In this document: piece after piece, positions 26,437-33,809 of the stretch
Layout: the number at the start of each line of letters is the position of its first letter
Numbering within the stretch: the stretch's first letter is position 1
NCBI RefSeq assembly: GCF_017874215.1
Contig: NZ_JAGGLB010000015.1
Span: 1 to 64,000 of the forward strand
From: Paenibacillus eucommiae
GTDB taxonomy: Bacteria; Bacillota; Bacilli; Paenibacillales; NBRC-103111
Length of the DNA stretch: 64,000 bases
Reading direction: 5' to 3'
The notes under the pieces: model-generated
Database searches by the model: none
What the model saw: only the letters and a program-made list of their open reading frames with translations
What the model was told of the DNA's origin: nothing
Program-made: the position numbers and the translations under genes

Positions 26437-26871
26437 TTAATCTAACCATTTCGTATATGAGTTATCGTGCGTACTCGGAGATTTATCTTTATTACTGCGC
26501 ATTAAGCACATGCTAGATTCTCCTGCCATATAGGAAGTATATTTTCCTGTTGGGTGCCGATACCCTTCCCGATGTAACCAAGCATGTTGTAAAGAACCTG
26601 CAAGAATCAAAGTGGATACACTGGTTTTACTTAGTTCAGTCGAATTAATTATTACACTTAGTGAATTTTTTTCAGGGTTAGAAGAATTCAGGCCTCTTAT
26701 GGTTGAAGTTCCTGATTTTTGATACATAATATAAGCCTTGGCTGCTCTGCCAAAACCATTAACTGTAATTTGAGTTGTAAATCCATCCATTTGAACCGCA
26801 GCGGCAGCAGATCCGCTGGCTAGCTTCTCCTCAAACCATATAGGTGCTAAATTGAATTTGGTCATATGCAC
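26437..26871 (-). CDS. Hypothetical protein, probably a fragment
   Basis: 144 residues, no recognised family. It begins abruptly (GTG CAT ATG, no ribosome site) inside the predicted secretion- and phage-remnant region, so the 5' end may be missing. The sequence is Ser/Thr-rich with a repetitive beta pattern (VQMDGFTTQITVNGFGRAAK; SLSVIINSTELSKTSVSTLI). It could be the end of a larger exported protein. Confidence 0.45.
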   Translation of the reverse strand: MHMTKFNLAPIWFEEKLASGSAAAAVQMDGFTTQITVNGFGRAAKAYIMYQKSGTSTIRGLNSSNPEKNSLSVIINSTELSKTSVSTLILAGSLQHAWLHREGYRHPTGKYTSYMAGESSMCLMRSNKDKSPSTHDNSYTKWLD

Positions 26872-26901
26872 TAAGTTCGGAGCCCCAGTTTCGCCGCGTA
26901 A

Positions 26902-27156
26902 TGTAACCGATCATTTGAACGACTCGTAAAAACGATAAATGAGGCGGCGACTGGACCAAATTTAAAAAAGATTCGGTTTCACGACTTAAGACATACACAC
27001 GTTACGATGCTAATAAAAAATAGAGAAACACCACAAGCAATTGCCGAACGCCTCGGGTGGTCAGATACTCGTATGATCGATAATTACGCCCATATCCGTC
27101 CTTATATACAAATAGATGTTGCTGATTCATTCGGCAAATCTTTTTATGGCAGTTGA
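26902..27156 (+). pseudogene. Tyrosine recombinase (integrase) C-terminal remnant
   Basis: 84 codons of a phage/ICE-type integrase. It has the box II HDLRH (FHDLRHTHVTMLI), the ERLGWSD block and the nucleophile Tyr in MIDNYAHI. The N-terminal DNA-binding parts and the first catalytic Arg are absent; an in-frame TAA at 26899 precedes it. Its end lies 149 bp from the 3' end of tRNA-Val, the place where such integrases normally sit after tRNA integration. It must be inactive. Confidence 0.88.
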
Positions 27157-27254
27157 GAATTATTATTTTCGTATCACAATTTCAAAAATATGATTCGTAT
27201 CAAATTCGTATCACGGCTCCATATGCCGCTGTATTATTTTTTATGAACAAATAA

Positions 27255-27300
27255 AAAAAGAGCCGAAACCCTTATCTATCAAGGTGTTTCGGCTCTTTTT
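27255..27300. terminator. Bidirectional terminator after tRNA-Val
   Basis: AAAAAGAGCCGAAAC pairs with GTTTCGGCTCTTTTT, with an inner CTT/AAG. It lies just past the 3' end of the minus-strand tRNA. Confidence 0.88.
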
Positions 27301-27305
27301 AAGTA

Positions 27306-27378
27306 TGACCTGTACTGGGCTCGAACCAGTGACCCCTACCCTGTCAAGATAGTGCTCTCCCAGCTGAGCTAACAAGTC
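27306..27378 (-). tRNA. tRNA-Val(GAC)
   Basis: A complete cloverleaf on the minus strand: acceptor GACTTGT/ACAGGTC, D-arm GCTC...GAGC, anticodon stem CTATC/GGTAG with loop TTGACAG (anticodon GAC), T-arm ACTGG-TTCGAGC-CCAGT, discriminator A. The 3' CCA is not encoded. The integrase remnant downstream points to this 3' end as a past integration site. Confidence 0.93.
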
Positions 27379-27507
27379 GTTTTTTGGGGACAAGAAATAT
27401 AATATCAAGAATATCTGTAAATGTCAACACTAAAATAATATTTAATATTTGTAATGATATTTTTGTCTGGAAATAGTCCTACTAGCACCAGCTTCTATGC
27501 ACAATCG

Positions 27508-27648
27508 CTATCTTTTAATTGGTTCCATTTCTTCATTACACTTAAAACAAATCATAGAACTATCCTCTTGGATCAAGCCATTAAGAAAGCCGTCTATGCA
27601 ATAAATCTCTTTTTCGCATTTTTTGCAATACCCGACGAGCTCCTTCAC
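27508..27648 (-). CDS. Small Cys-rich (zinc-ribbon-like) protein
   Basis: 46 residues starting at GTG 27648, 8 bases after AGGAGG (an ATG two codons earlier is too close to it). It has two Cys pairs, YCKKCEKEIYC and MICFKC, about 25 residues apart, the layout of a treble-clef or zinc-ribbon knuckle. No family is recognised. It may be co-transcribed with the 64-residue gene at 27698-27892. Confidence 0.65.
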   Translation of the reverse strand: MKELVGYCKKCEKEIYCIDGFLNGLIQEDSSMICFKCNEEMEPIKR

Positions 27649-27697
27649 CGTCATAACCTCCTGATATCGGTTTTCCTTCTAAGTATTAAGAATTACT

Positions 27698-27892
27698 TTA
27701 CTCAGAACTTTCTAGGGGGGGATAATCCGACTTTAGCTGTGATAATGAATCGTATTTTTTGGTTTCAAAAACGATTTTAGCTGGTGATTTGTCTGTGCGC
27801 TCTTTGACGATATGGCCGTAATATTGGTTGTTTTTGAAAAAGACAAACATCATTTTACCAGGTTCATCGCGTATGGCATATTTTTCGTTCAT
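27698..27892 (-). CDS. Hypothetical small protein
   Basis: 64 residues starting MNEKYAIRDEPGKMMFVFFK, with a C-terminal PPLESSE. The start is chosen for GAGGA 7 bases upstream; the same frame runs 47 codons further back with no ribosome site. The pattern of short strands plus a FETKKYDSLSQLKSDYP tail looks like a small beta-alpha fold. Function unknown. Confidence 0.6.
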   Translation of the reverse strand: MNEKYAIRDEPGKMMFVFFKNNQYYGHIVKERTDKSPAKIVFETKKYDSLSQLKSDYPPLESSE

Positions 27893-28050
27893 TTGAATCC
27901 TCGCTTCCTGATCAGATTCAGTACATGTAATTAGACTATTCGACGAGTATGGAGGATTACCTTTTTTGATCCGAAGAAAATGTGCAGCTGCTGTGGTGCT
28001 TTTTTTCGATAAAAGCAAGCAGAGAAACCCCATATGTATGGGGTGACAAT

Positions 28051-28296
28051 TTATAATATTCTTCTTCTCGAATCTAATAATATAATCGCGAGTAGGTCAA
28101 ATAAAACGAGTGGAATGATAAAGGGAAAAAATGAAGTGTGAGCCTTTCCTTTTTTATGAAGTGATGAAACTTTCAAATATACTTTGCTGTTATCTACTTT
28201 AACGATCTTTCCTATATAGTTCCCATGAATCGTCTTAATTTGAACAGTTCGATTCATATATTTTTTGCATGTATTTCTCATCGTATACACAGCCAT
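28051..28296 (-). CDS. Small protein with SH3-like N-terminus and one membrane helix
   Basis: 81 residues. Residues 10-45 (RTVQIKTIHGNYIGKIVKVDNSKVYLKV) read like a small LSm/SH3-type barrel, followed by a hydrophobic helix (FFPFIIPLVLFDLLAIILL) and a basic tail. The start has GAGG 8 bases upstream. Family not assigned. Confidence 0.6.
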   Translation of the reverse strand: MAVYTMRNTCKKYMNRTVQIKTIHGNYIGKIVKVDNSKVYLKVSSLHKKGKAHTSFFPFIIPLVLFDLLAIILLDSRRRIL

Positions 28297-28611
28297 TTTT
28301 TTAGCCTCGCTTTATCTTTTGATAGAATAGTATATGTTTATTTATATAGAATTGCGTGGGTTTATGGTTCTGCACTCAGGTTGATTTCCCCCATTTATCA
28401 CTTCGCTGCATTCTTTTTTAGCACATTATAAATGACTGTGCATTAAATAGAGAATTTAAGTAGAAAAGAGGTGATCTTGGGTATGACTCGTGTAAAAGCT
28501 GTATTATTGTCAGGGGGGCAGCGAGATCACTGCTCCCGCTTACTAAAACATTAATTACTTTGAAACAAATACATCTATCAATCGTATTGAAACAAAAAGG
28601 AGTTGGTCAAA

Positions 28612-28806
28612 GTGGTTATTTTCTACTTTCTTTTTGTCATTGTAGCGCTTCTCAATATCTTCTTCCCTAGATTCGGCTGGTATATGAGATATGGATGGAT
28701 GGTAAAAGGTGACTCTGAGCCTAGCGACGCTTATCTGCTTATGAGCCGGATTAGCAGTATTATTATCCTCATTGTTTTTCTTATTTTCGTCGTCCCTTTA
28801 ATCTGA
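28612..28806 (+). CDS. Small two-helix membrane protein (DUF6199-like)
   Basis: 64 residues from GTG 28612, with AAGGAG 9 bases upstream (a TTG at 28603 is too close to it). Two transmembrane helices flank a short loop (RFGWYMRYGWMVKGDSEPSDAY). The helix-FP-x-x-x-W...EPSD-helix layout resembles the small DUF6199 family; function unknown. The region from 28297 to 28611 before it contains only a 23-codon frame at 28482 that I do not support. Confidence 0.65.
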   Translation: MVIFYFLFVIVALLNIFFPRFGWYMRYGWMVKGDSEPSDAYLLMSRISSIIILIVFLIFVVPLI

Positions 28807-28913
28807 GCTTGGCGGCAATACAACGACATATTGCCACTATTTGCACTTTACATACTATATATTGTGTTTTATAATAAAGGAGGATAAACTTTTTCTATAC
28901 CCTTTTAATTAAC

Positions 28914-28941
28914 GATCAGATGATATCATCTGGTCTTTTTT
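28914..28941 (+). terminator. Palindromic terminator
   Basis: GATCAGATGATATCATCTGGTC is nearly fully self-complementary and is followed by six T. It lies 107 bp past the small membrane protein gene. Confidence 0.65.
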
Positions 28942-28956
28942 GCATTTTTTTGTTGT

Positions 28957-28982
28957 AATTTTACTTACTGATAAGTAAAATT
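28957..28982. promoter_or_regulatory. Perfect 11-bp palindromic operator for the TetR gene
   Basis: AATTTTACTTA-ctga-TAAGTAAAATT, perfect arms, 31 bp before the TetR start at 29014. The size and position suit a TetR dimer, implying autoregulation. The pairing is inferred. Confidence 0.8.
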
Positions 28983-29013
28983 AAAGCATGACTTACTCAT
29001 AAAGGAGTTATCA

Positions 29014-29595
29014 ATGACAAACCCTAACAATACTTATCAGGACATCCTGGAAGCCGCCTATAAGCTGGTTGCCGAGCTTGGCATAGATAAAACAAGCCTT
29101 TCCATGATAGCTTCGGAAGTTGGCATATCTAAGCCTGCGATTTATTATCATTTTTCATCCAAAGAAGTGCTGATTGATTTCCTGTTTGAAGAAACGTTTA
29201 AAAATTACAATTTTTCTGCATATTTCTCTATAGAAGAGTATACCCAGCAAAATTTTGAACAATTATTAATTTCTAATGGATTACAGATGCTTCCAAAAGA
29301 GGATGAGGCTTTTAACGTGTTGCGAGTGTTGAACGAATTTCTGCTTGCAGTTAGCCGTAAAGAAAAATATCATCAAAGATTAATCAAGATTCAAGAAGAT
29401 TTCTTAAGCGGCTTCTCTGATTTGTTAACGAGGGGGGCGGCACTTGGTGTAATATCTCCGGACAATACTGTTGCAAAGGCTCATATGCTGTCATTGGTTA
29501 TTGATAATATTAGTAACTTTATGTTAATGGGAATCAAATTAGATTACAAAGATATTTGGATGACAACGGTAAAAAGCGTTATCTTAAACAACTGA
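29014..29595 (+). CDS. TetR/AcrR family regulator
   Basis: 193 residues. The N-terminal helix-turn-helix (LSMIASEVGISKPAIYYHFSS) is textbook, followed by a C-terminal ligand domain of the TetR_C type. AAGGAG lies 9 bases before the ATG. No exporter gene sits beside it, so its regulon is not evident beyond itself; the palindrome at 28957-28982 is the likely site. Confidence 0.92.
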   Translation: MTNPNNTYQDILEAAYKLVAELGIDKTSLSMIASEVGISKPAIYYHFSSKEVLIDFLFEETFKNYNFSAYFSIEEYTQQNFEQLLISNGLQMLPKEDEAFNVLRVLNEFLLAVSRKEKYHQRLIKIQEDFLSGFSDLLTRGAALGVISPDNTVAKAHMLSLVIDNISNFMLMGIKLDYKDIWMTTVKSVILNN

Positions 29596-29727
29596 TAATC
29601 CGTAATAAGATTGAACACAATAAAGACGATTACAATCAAAACCGCGGCAGCTGTGAGATAAAAAAACAGACCTAAGGCATAGCTTGTTCCTAAGGTCCGT
29701 ATACATAAATGCAATAATTTAGTGTTT

Positions 29728-30171
29728 CTACTCTTGAGTCACATTTTCATTATTAGTTTGATGTTTTGAAATGGGAAGTGGTAGTATTTCCGCTGGAGAA
29801 TACACACCGGGATCTTTTATCCCAGCCTGTACAGCTTTATACATCTCATGGATTCCTGTTCCAACCGCACAGACAAACAAAACAATGACTACGAAATAAG
29901 TTATTTCCATCATATAATTTTCCCGGATATGCTGAAATTTCTCCTTCCATTTCAGATCCCGCATTTGAATTTTCTGCATCGGTACAAAACCGGTTAAAAA
30001 ACGGTAAGCTTCATTAATAGTTGCAAAAATCGGTTCTCCCGGTGACGGCTGCTCATCTTGTGCAAGGTTCTTGTATCTTTTCACCAAAATGAAGTAACGA
30101 TCTTCAATCTCCTTACTCGTAGCTTCCTCCGGAATACCTAAAATCAAACATGCTTTTCTGCGATCCTGCAT
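29728..30171 (-). CDS. Degenerate J-domain-like membrane protein
   Basis: 147 residues. Residues 5-60 follow the J-domain plan (ACLILGIPEEATSKEIEDRYFILVKRYK...INEAYRFLTG), but the HPD tripeptide needed to stimulate DnaK is replaced (NLAQDEQPS). One membrane helix follows (about 90-110), then a short extracytoplasmic tail. A chaperone-targeting role is therefore unlikely; a scaffold role is possible. It stands alone. Confidence 0.75.
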   Translation of the reverse strand: MQDRRKACLILGIPEEATSKEIEDRYFILVKRYKNLAQDEQPSPGEPIFATINEAYRFLTGFVPMQKIQMRDLKWKEKFQHIRENYMMEITYFVVIVLFVCAVGTGIHEMYKAVQAGIKDPGVYSPAEILPLPISKHQTNNENVTQE

Positions 30172-30328
30172 AATCTTCCCTCCTTTTCATTTACATGGTT
30201 TGCAAATGAAGTGAAGATTATGCAGCCAAATTTTACGATTAAAATTTAAAGGCTATATGACAATCAATGATAATCAAAGTGCACATGAGAGCACGAGGAT
30301 AGATGCTTTGAAAGTGTTCAAACTCTTC

Positions 30329-30454
30329 TCACTCTCTTACACATTTGATCTTTGAGCAATATTGCATAAGTCCATCCCAATTTCCCCAAATACATTTATG
30401 ACATTTTGAGGGCTGCTGCTTTTTCTTAATTGGGTCCGGTATTAATAATTTCAT
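30329..30454 (-). CDS. Micro-protein with four Cys
   Basis: 41 residues beginning MKLLIPDPIKKKQQPSKC. Four Cys occur as CHKC and later C and C (YCSKIKC), a likely zinc knuckle, with two Trp between. AGAGG lies 6 bases before the ATG. The remainder of 30172-30549 shows nothing else. No family recognised, but composition and ribosome site argue for a real gene. Confidence 0.55.
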   Translation of the reverse strand: MKLLIPDPIKKKQQPSKCHKCIWGNWDGLMQYCSKIKCVRE

Positions 30455-30549
30455 AAAAACCTCTTTCTTAGCAGAGAATGGTTTCTGTTTCTTGATAAAG
30501 AATTCCCGCTTTTACTGAAATTTATGTGTAAATTTATATGTAAGAAAGG

Positions 30550-30795
30550 CTATAATCTGTGGCTCTCTACCTTCATAATGTCCAGGAAAGGAATTTTTGT
30601 GATTTCCCCATGCTTTTGCACATGAACCCTCTGAGTTCTCGCATCCATGTCTACAATCCTTCCTGTGACTGGATCTGATCCCCAGACAGTAATAAGCATT
30701 TCGCTGTTCTCTTCCTTCGCCTCAACTAGCTGATTCCCTATTTCCTCCAACACCAACTCATCGCGAGTTGGTCTGCTTCCAGCATCTTTAAACAT
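30550..30795 (-). CDS. YolD-like protein
   Basis: 81 residues. The YolD pattern is visible: a helical lead (TRDELVLEEIGNQL) and a beta-barrel half (ITVWGSDPVTGRIVDMDA...ITKIPFLDIMKVE). In Bacillus, YolD-like genes are paired with UvrX-type Y-family polymerases and are SOS-induced; here no polymerase gene is adjacent. GGAGGGG precedes the ATG. See the promoter entry for a possible LexA box. Confidence 0.75.
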   Translation of the reverse strand: MFKDAGSRPTRDELVLEEIGNQLVEAKEENSEMLITVWGSDPVTGRIVDMDARTQRVHVQKHGEITKIPFLDIMKVESHRL

Positions 30796-30813
30796 GCTTT
30801 AACCCCTCCAATT

Positions 30814-30862
30814 CGAACGTTTGTTTGTATTTATTATACACGAACAAAATAAGAACAGGCAA
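30814..30862 (-). promoter_or_regulatory. Promoter with possible SOS (LexA) box
   Basis: The minus-strand -35 TTGCCT (30857-30862), an 18-bp spacer and -10 TATAAT (30833-30838) precede the YolD-like gene. Just downstream, CGAACGTTTGTTTG (30814-30827, plus strand) matches the Bacillus LexA consensus CGAACRNRYGTTYC at 12 of 14 positions. The placement between -10 and start suits repression. Confidence 0.6.
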
Positions 30863-30906
30863 GAGTTTTTTTATGAATTTGATGAATTTTTAAGAATGAA
30901 AATTGA

Positions 30907-30947
30907 AATACGCCAGCTGCCTTGTAGAGTGCGGCAACTGGCGTATT
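30907..30947. terminator. Hairpin after micro-protein gene
   Basis: AATACGCCAG(C)TGCC pairs with GGCA(A)CTGGCGTATT, 3 bp past the stop of the micro-protein at 30950. A T-rich tract lies on the plus side. Confidence 0.65.
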
Positions 30948-30949
30948 AG

Positions 30950-31042
30950 TCAGTTTTTATTCTCATTTTTAGTCATTGCAACAGTCAGCGTTAAAGCAGC
31001 CAAGTAAATGGCTAATGGGGGTCTTTTGCGCTGATTACTCAT
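30950..31042 (-). CDS. Possible micro-protein
   Basis: 30 residues, basic N-terminus then a hydrophobic stretch (RPPLAIYLAALTLTVAM). AGGTGGTG lies about 10 bases before the ATG, and a hairpin follows the stop directly. It could be a small membrane peptide. The rest of 31043-31225 shows nothing. Confidence 0.4.
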   Translation of the reverse strand: MSNQRKRPPLAIYLAALTLTVAMTKNENKN

Positions 31043-31225
31043 ACATGAATTCACCACCTGTTTATTTTTTTGTATTCGACACTACTTATTAACCATAATT
31101 TCCTAGTTATGACTCAGAAAAGAAGTGAATAATCAGAAAATTCTTTTTATTCCTCAAATATGATTAAACAGATAAGATGCACAATGAAAAAAAGCACCCA
31201 ATGGTGCCTGTAACGATTTACTTCT

Positions 31226-31936
31226 TTATGCTAAACCTTGTGCTGAATCATAATTGATCGTAAGTCCAAGCTCATCAACAGCGAATTTCCAGGTCATGGG
31301 AAAATAAGTGATTTCTTTATAAACCATAACCGGGTACTCCTCATTATAATTATCAAGCCAAGACCCGTTAATCGTGACATTGTAAGCTGGATATTTGAAT
31401 ATATAATTAGCTGAGGAACTGTTATATGAATCTTTTTGTTGTGTGAAATTAGATGCCTTGGCATCCGTTTTTGCTATAGAAAAGCCGGTCTCCTTTTTCC
31501 AATCTACTTTTATACCCAAAGCCTGCGTATATTCCCAAGTCATTGGAAAGTAGGTAATATTCTTATACTGTAGAACAGGGTATTTGGCATAGGCATTATC
31601 CACTTCTGTATCATTAATTGTGATTTTATAAGTAGGCAATGATGCTTGTAATGGATTAACTTTCTCTTGCTTGGGTTTGCTCGCAGGAGCTTTGCTCGTT
31701 GATGATGACGACCCTCCACTTGTACTACCCTTTGAGCTACTGCTCTTGCTGCCACTTGATTTGCTGCTTGTGCCACCATTGTGGTAATGGTACTCTCCAT
31801 ATTCCAAGCCCCACTTCTCACAATTAGTGCGGCAGGTATGCCCGCCGTTAGCATCCGTTCTTCCGGGATGTGCAGAAGCAACAGCCGCAAACAAAAAGAC
31901 CAGTGCCAGAGCACTACACAAAACTTTCCACTTCAT
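31226..31936 (-). CDS. Secreted YHYH protein with two stalk-type modules
   Basis: About 236 residues. A signal peptide ends at ASA-HPG. A YHYH domain follows (HPGRTDANGGHTCR, GEYHYHNGG), rich in His and Cys and probably metal-binding. A Ser/Gly linker leads to two related modules (KITINDTEVDN...ITYFPMTWEYTQALG and VTINGSWLDN...ITYFPMTWKFAVDELG) of the copper-amine-oxidase-N-like type. The start ATG at 31936 is preferred because the upstream extension contains an extended -10 (TGCTATAAT, near 31977). Confidence 0.8.
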   Translation of the reverse strand: MKWKVLCSALALVFLFAAVASAHPGRTDANGGHTCRTNCEKWGLEYGEYHYHNGGTSSKSSGSKSSSSKGSTSGGSSSSTSKAPASKPKQEKVNPLQASLPTYKITINDTEVDNAYAKYPVLQYKNITYFPMTWEYTQALGIKVDWKKETGFSIAKTDAKASNFTQQKDSYNSSSANYIFKYPAYNVTINGSWLDNYNEEYPVMVYKEITYFPMTWKFAVDELGLTINYDSAQGLA

Positions 31937-32069
31937 AGTTAATATATTCCAAATATAGTTATATATGCCTTGAGGATTATAGCACAATTTGGAAGATCAT
32001 ATAGTTTAATATTTTAATCATCGAAAATGGATCTCGAACCACTGCCCGGTTACTGCCCACAGCACACAA

Positions 32070-32819
32070 TTAAGCAAGCTGCCCACCATCCACCACGATC
32101 GATTCACCTGTAATAAAAGCAGCATCCTCACTCGCTAAAAAAGCAAAAACACCTGCCACATCTTCTACCTTACCGACCTTACCGAGTGGTATTTTGTTAC
32201 GAATATAGCTTCCCACAAATTCCGCATCATCGATAGATTCTGTCAGTGGTGTCTGAATATACCCAGGGCAAACCGCATTCACCCGAATGTTATAGCGGCC
32301 CAGCTCTAAAGCCATCGTTTTGGTCAGCAGCACCACTCCACCCTTGGATGCGTTGTAATGCGCATAATTTTCCTCACCAGCTAAACCGTTAGTTGAGCCC
32401 ATATTCAAAATGCAGCCACTCATCTGTTTGACCATCTGCCTGGATACCCGCTGAGCTACATAGAACATTCCGTTTAAATTAACGTTTATCATCTGCTGCC
32501 AATGCGCATCAGTAATGTCGAGAAACGGTTCTTCCCAGGCAATCCCTGCATTGTTTACTAGAACGTCGATACGACCCAAGATACTAACAGCTTGTTCTAT
32601 CGCATCTTCTACCTGGTTTGGATCAGAGATATCCACACATAAAGGGAGAACGGGATATCCTTGATTCTCAAATTGCCCGGCGGTTCGCTTCAGCTCATCG
32701 GCGTTATTCGCAAGCAAGATCACATGTGCTCCTTCGGCAGCGAAACGCTCAGCTGTTGCCATGCCAATACCCCGGCTCGCGCCCGTTACCATCACGATTT
32801 GTCCCTCAAATCTTTTCAT
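32070..32819 (-). CDS. Short-chain dehydrogenase/reductase
   Basis: 249 residues, classical SDR: cofactor motif TGASRGIG, NNAG, catalytic Ser in MGSTNG and YNASK, and the C-terminal FLASEDAAFITGESIVVDGG. An NAD(P)-dependent alcohol/ketone or sugar oxidoreductase. It is the last gene of the sugar-import cluster, 41 bp after the permease, so an oxidoreductase for the imported sugar is a fair inference; the exact substrate is not readable. Confidence 0.88.
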   Translation of the reverse strand: MKRFEGQIVMVTGASRGIGMATAERFAAEGAHVILLANNADELKRTAGQFENQGYPVLPLCVDISDPNQVEDAIEQAVSILGRIDVLVNNAGIAWEEPFLDITDAHWQQMINVNLNGMFYVAQRVSRQMVKQMSGCILNMGSTNGLAGEENYAHYNASKGGVVLLTKTMALELGRYNIRVNAVCPGYIQTPLTESIDDAEFVGSYIRNKIPLGKVGKVEDVAGVFAFLASEDAAFITGESIVVDGGQLA

Positions 32820-32860
32820 ACATGCATCCTTCCTTCACTGTTAACTAAATGTATAAACCA

Positions 32861-33805
32861 TTACGCCTTGACCGAACCTGAAGTTAACCCTTCAATAAAA
32901 TATCTCATGCCAAAAGTAAATAAAAACAATAACGGTATCGAAGCGAAAGCATACCCCGATGTAATAATGCCAAGATCCGGTCGGGACATTTGCCCCACAG
33001 CGTTCCCCGCATTCGGAGCATAATTCGCAAGTGCCATGGAGATCGTCTGCAGATTCGGCGTGCTGATTAGTAGAATAGGCCAGATCAAATCGTTATAAAT
33101 CGAAAGGAAATTCATAATTCCGATCGTGATCAGAATGGGGCGGGCTAGCGGGATGGCAATTGCCCATACACAGCGAAACTCGGATGCCCCCTCCATCCTG
33201 GCAGCTTCAAACATTTCCTCCGGCTGAGACTGAAAAAAGGTGCTTAACAGGAAAATGGCAAACAATTGCCCGCCACCGATATAAAACACAGCTAACCCTT
33301 CCAGGCTATTTTTCAAATGCAGGAAATCTGCCAAAATAAAGTTGGGTGTCAGCAGCAGCACTCCTGGAACCGTCATCATCAGAACGACTATAAAAAACAA
33401 TAGATTTCTGCCAACAAAGGTAAGTCGGGCAAAAGCATACCCACTGAGAGTAGCGAAAACCATAATGCCCACAATAGAGATCACACAGAGGTAGATCGTG
33501 CGTAAGATCGGTACAGTCAGATCAATTAACGCAAAGGAATAGTTTTCCCATTTAGGCGGCCAAGGCAAGCTCCAAAAATCCCCATAGATCATCAAGCTGT
33601 CACGCAGGGACATCGAGATCATCATAAAAATAGGAATAAATGAAAGCAATAACAGCACAACAAGCGTGCCATAGCTTACTGCTGATTTCATGTAAAGCTT
33701 CCTGCCCCTTTTACGGCCAAAATTGTTATCCGAGTTTTTATCCAAGTTTTTATCAGAGCTTTTACCAGAACGCTCACCCCAACTACTGCCGGAACTCCTG
33801 CTCAT
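32861..33805 (-). CDS. Carbohydrate ABC permease (MalG type)
   Basis: About 314 residues. A Ser/Asp/Arg-rich cytoplasmic lead of about 35 residues is followed by six helices. The EAA coupling loop is EEMFEAARMEGASEFRCVWAIAIPLARP. It pairs with the upstream permease. The start ATG at 33805 has AAAGGGAGTG 7 bases upstream and lies 4 bp after the previous stop; the frame continues far upstream only as overlap. No ATPase gene is in the cluster, so a shared MsmK-type ATPase is expected. Confidence 0.88.
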   Translation of the reverse strand: MSRSSGSSWGERSGKSSDKNLDKNSDNNFGRKRGRKLYMKSAVSYGTLVVLLLLSFIPIFMMISMSLRDSLMIYGDFWSLPWPPKWENYSFALIDLTVPILRTIYLCVISIVGIMVFATLSGYAFARLTFVGRNLLFFIVVLMMTVPGVLLLTPNFILADFLHLKNSLEGLAVFYIGGGQLFAIFLLSTFFQSQPEEMFEAARMEGASEFRCVWAIAIPLARPILITIGIMNFLSIYNDLIWPILLISTPNLQTISMALANYAPNAGNAVGQMSRPDLGIITSGYAFASIPLLFLFTFGMRYFIEGLTSGSVKA

Positions 33806-33809
33806 CCAA

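Noticed and set aside
27454..27780. 108-codon plus-strand frame
   Set aside because: Antisense to the small genes at 27508-27648 and 27698-27892, which have ribosome sites and better protein features.
28482..28553. 23-codon frame with AGAGGTG upstream
   Set aside because: Too short and featureless; possibly the stub of a lost gene, not supported as a product.
29650..29695. Terminator downstream of the TetR gene
   Set aside because: The GACCTAAGG...CCTAAGGTC arms look paired but the inner bases are a direct, not inverted, match; only about 5 bp would pair.
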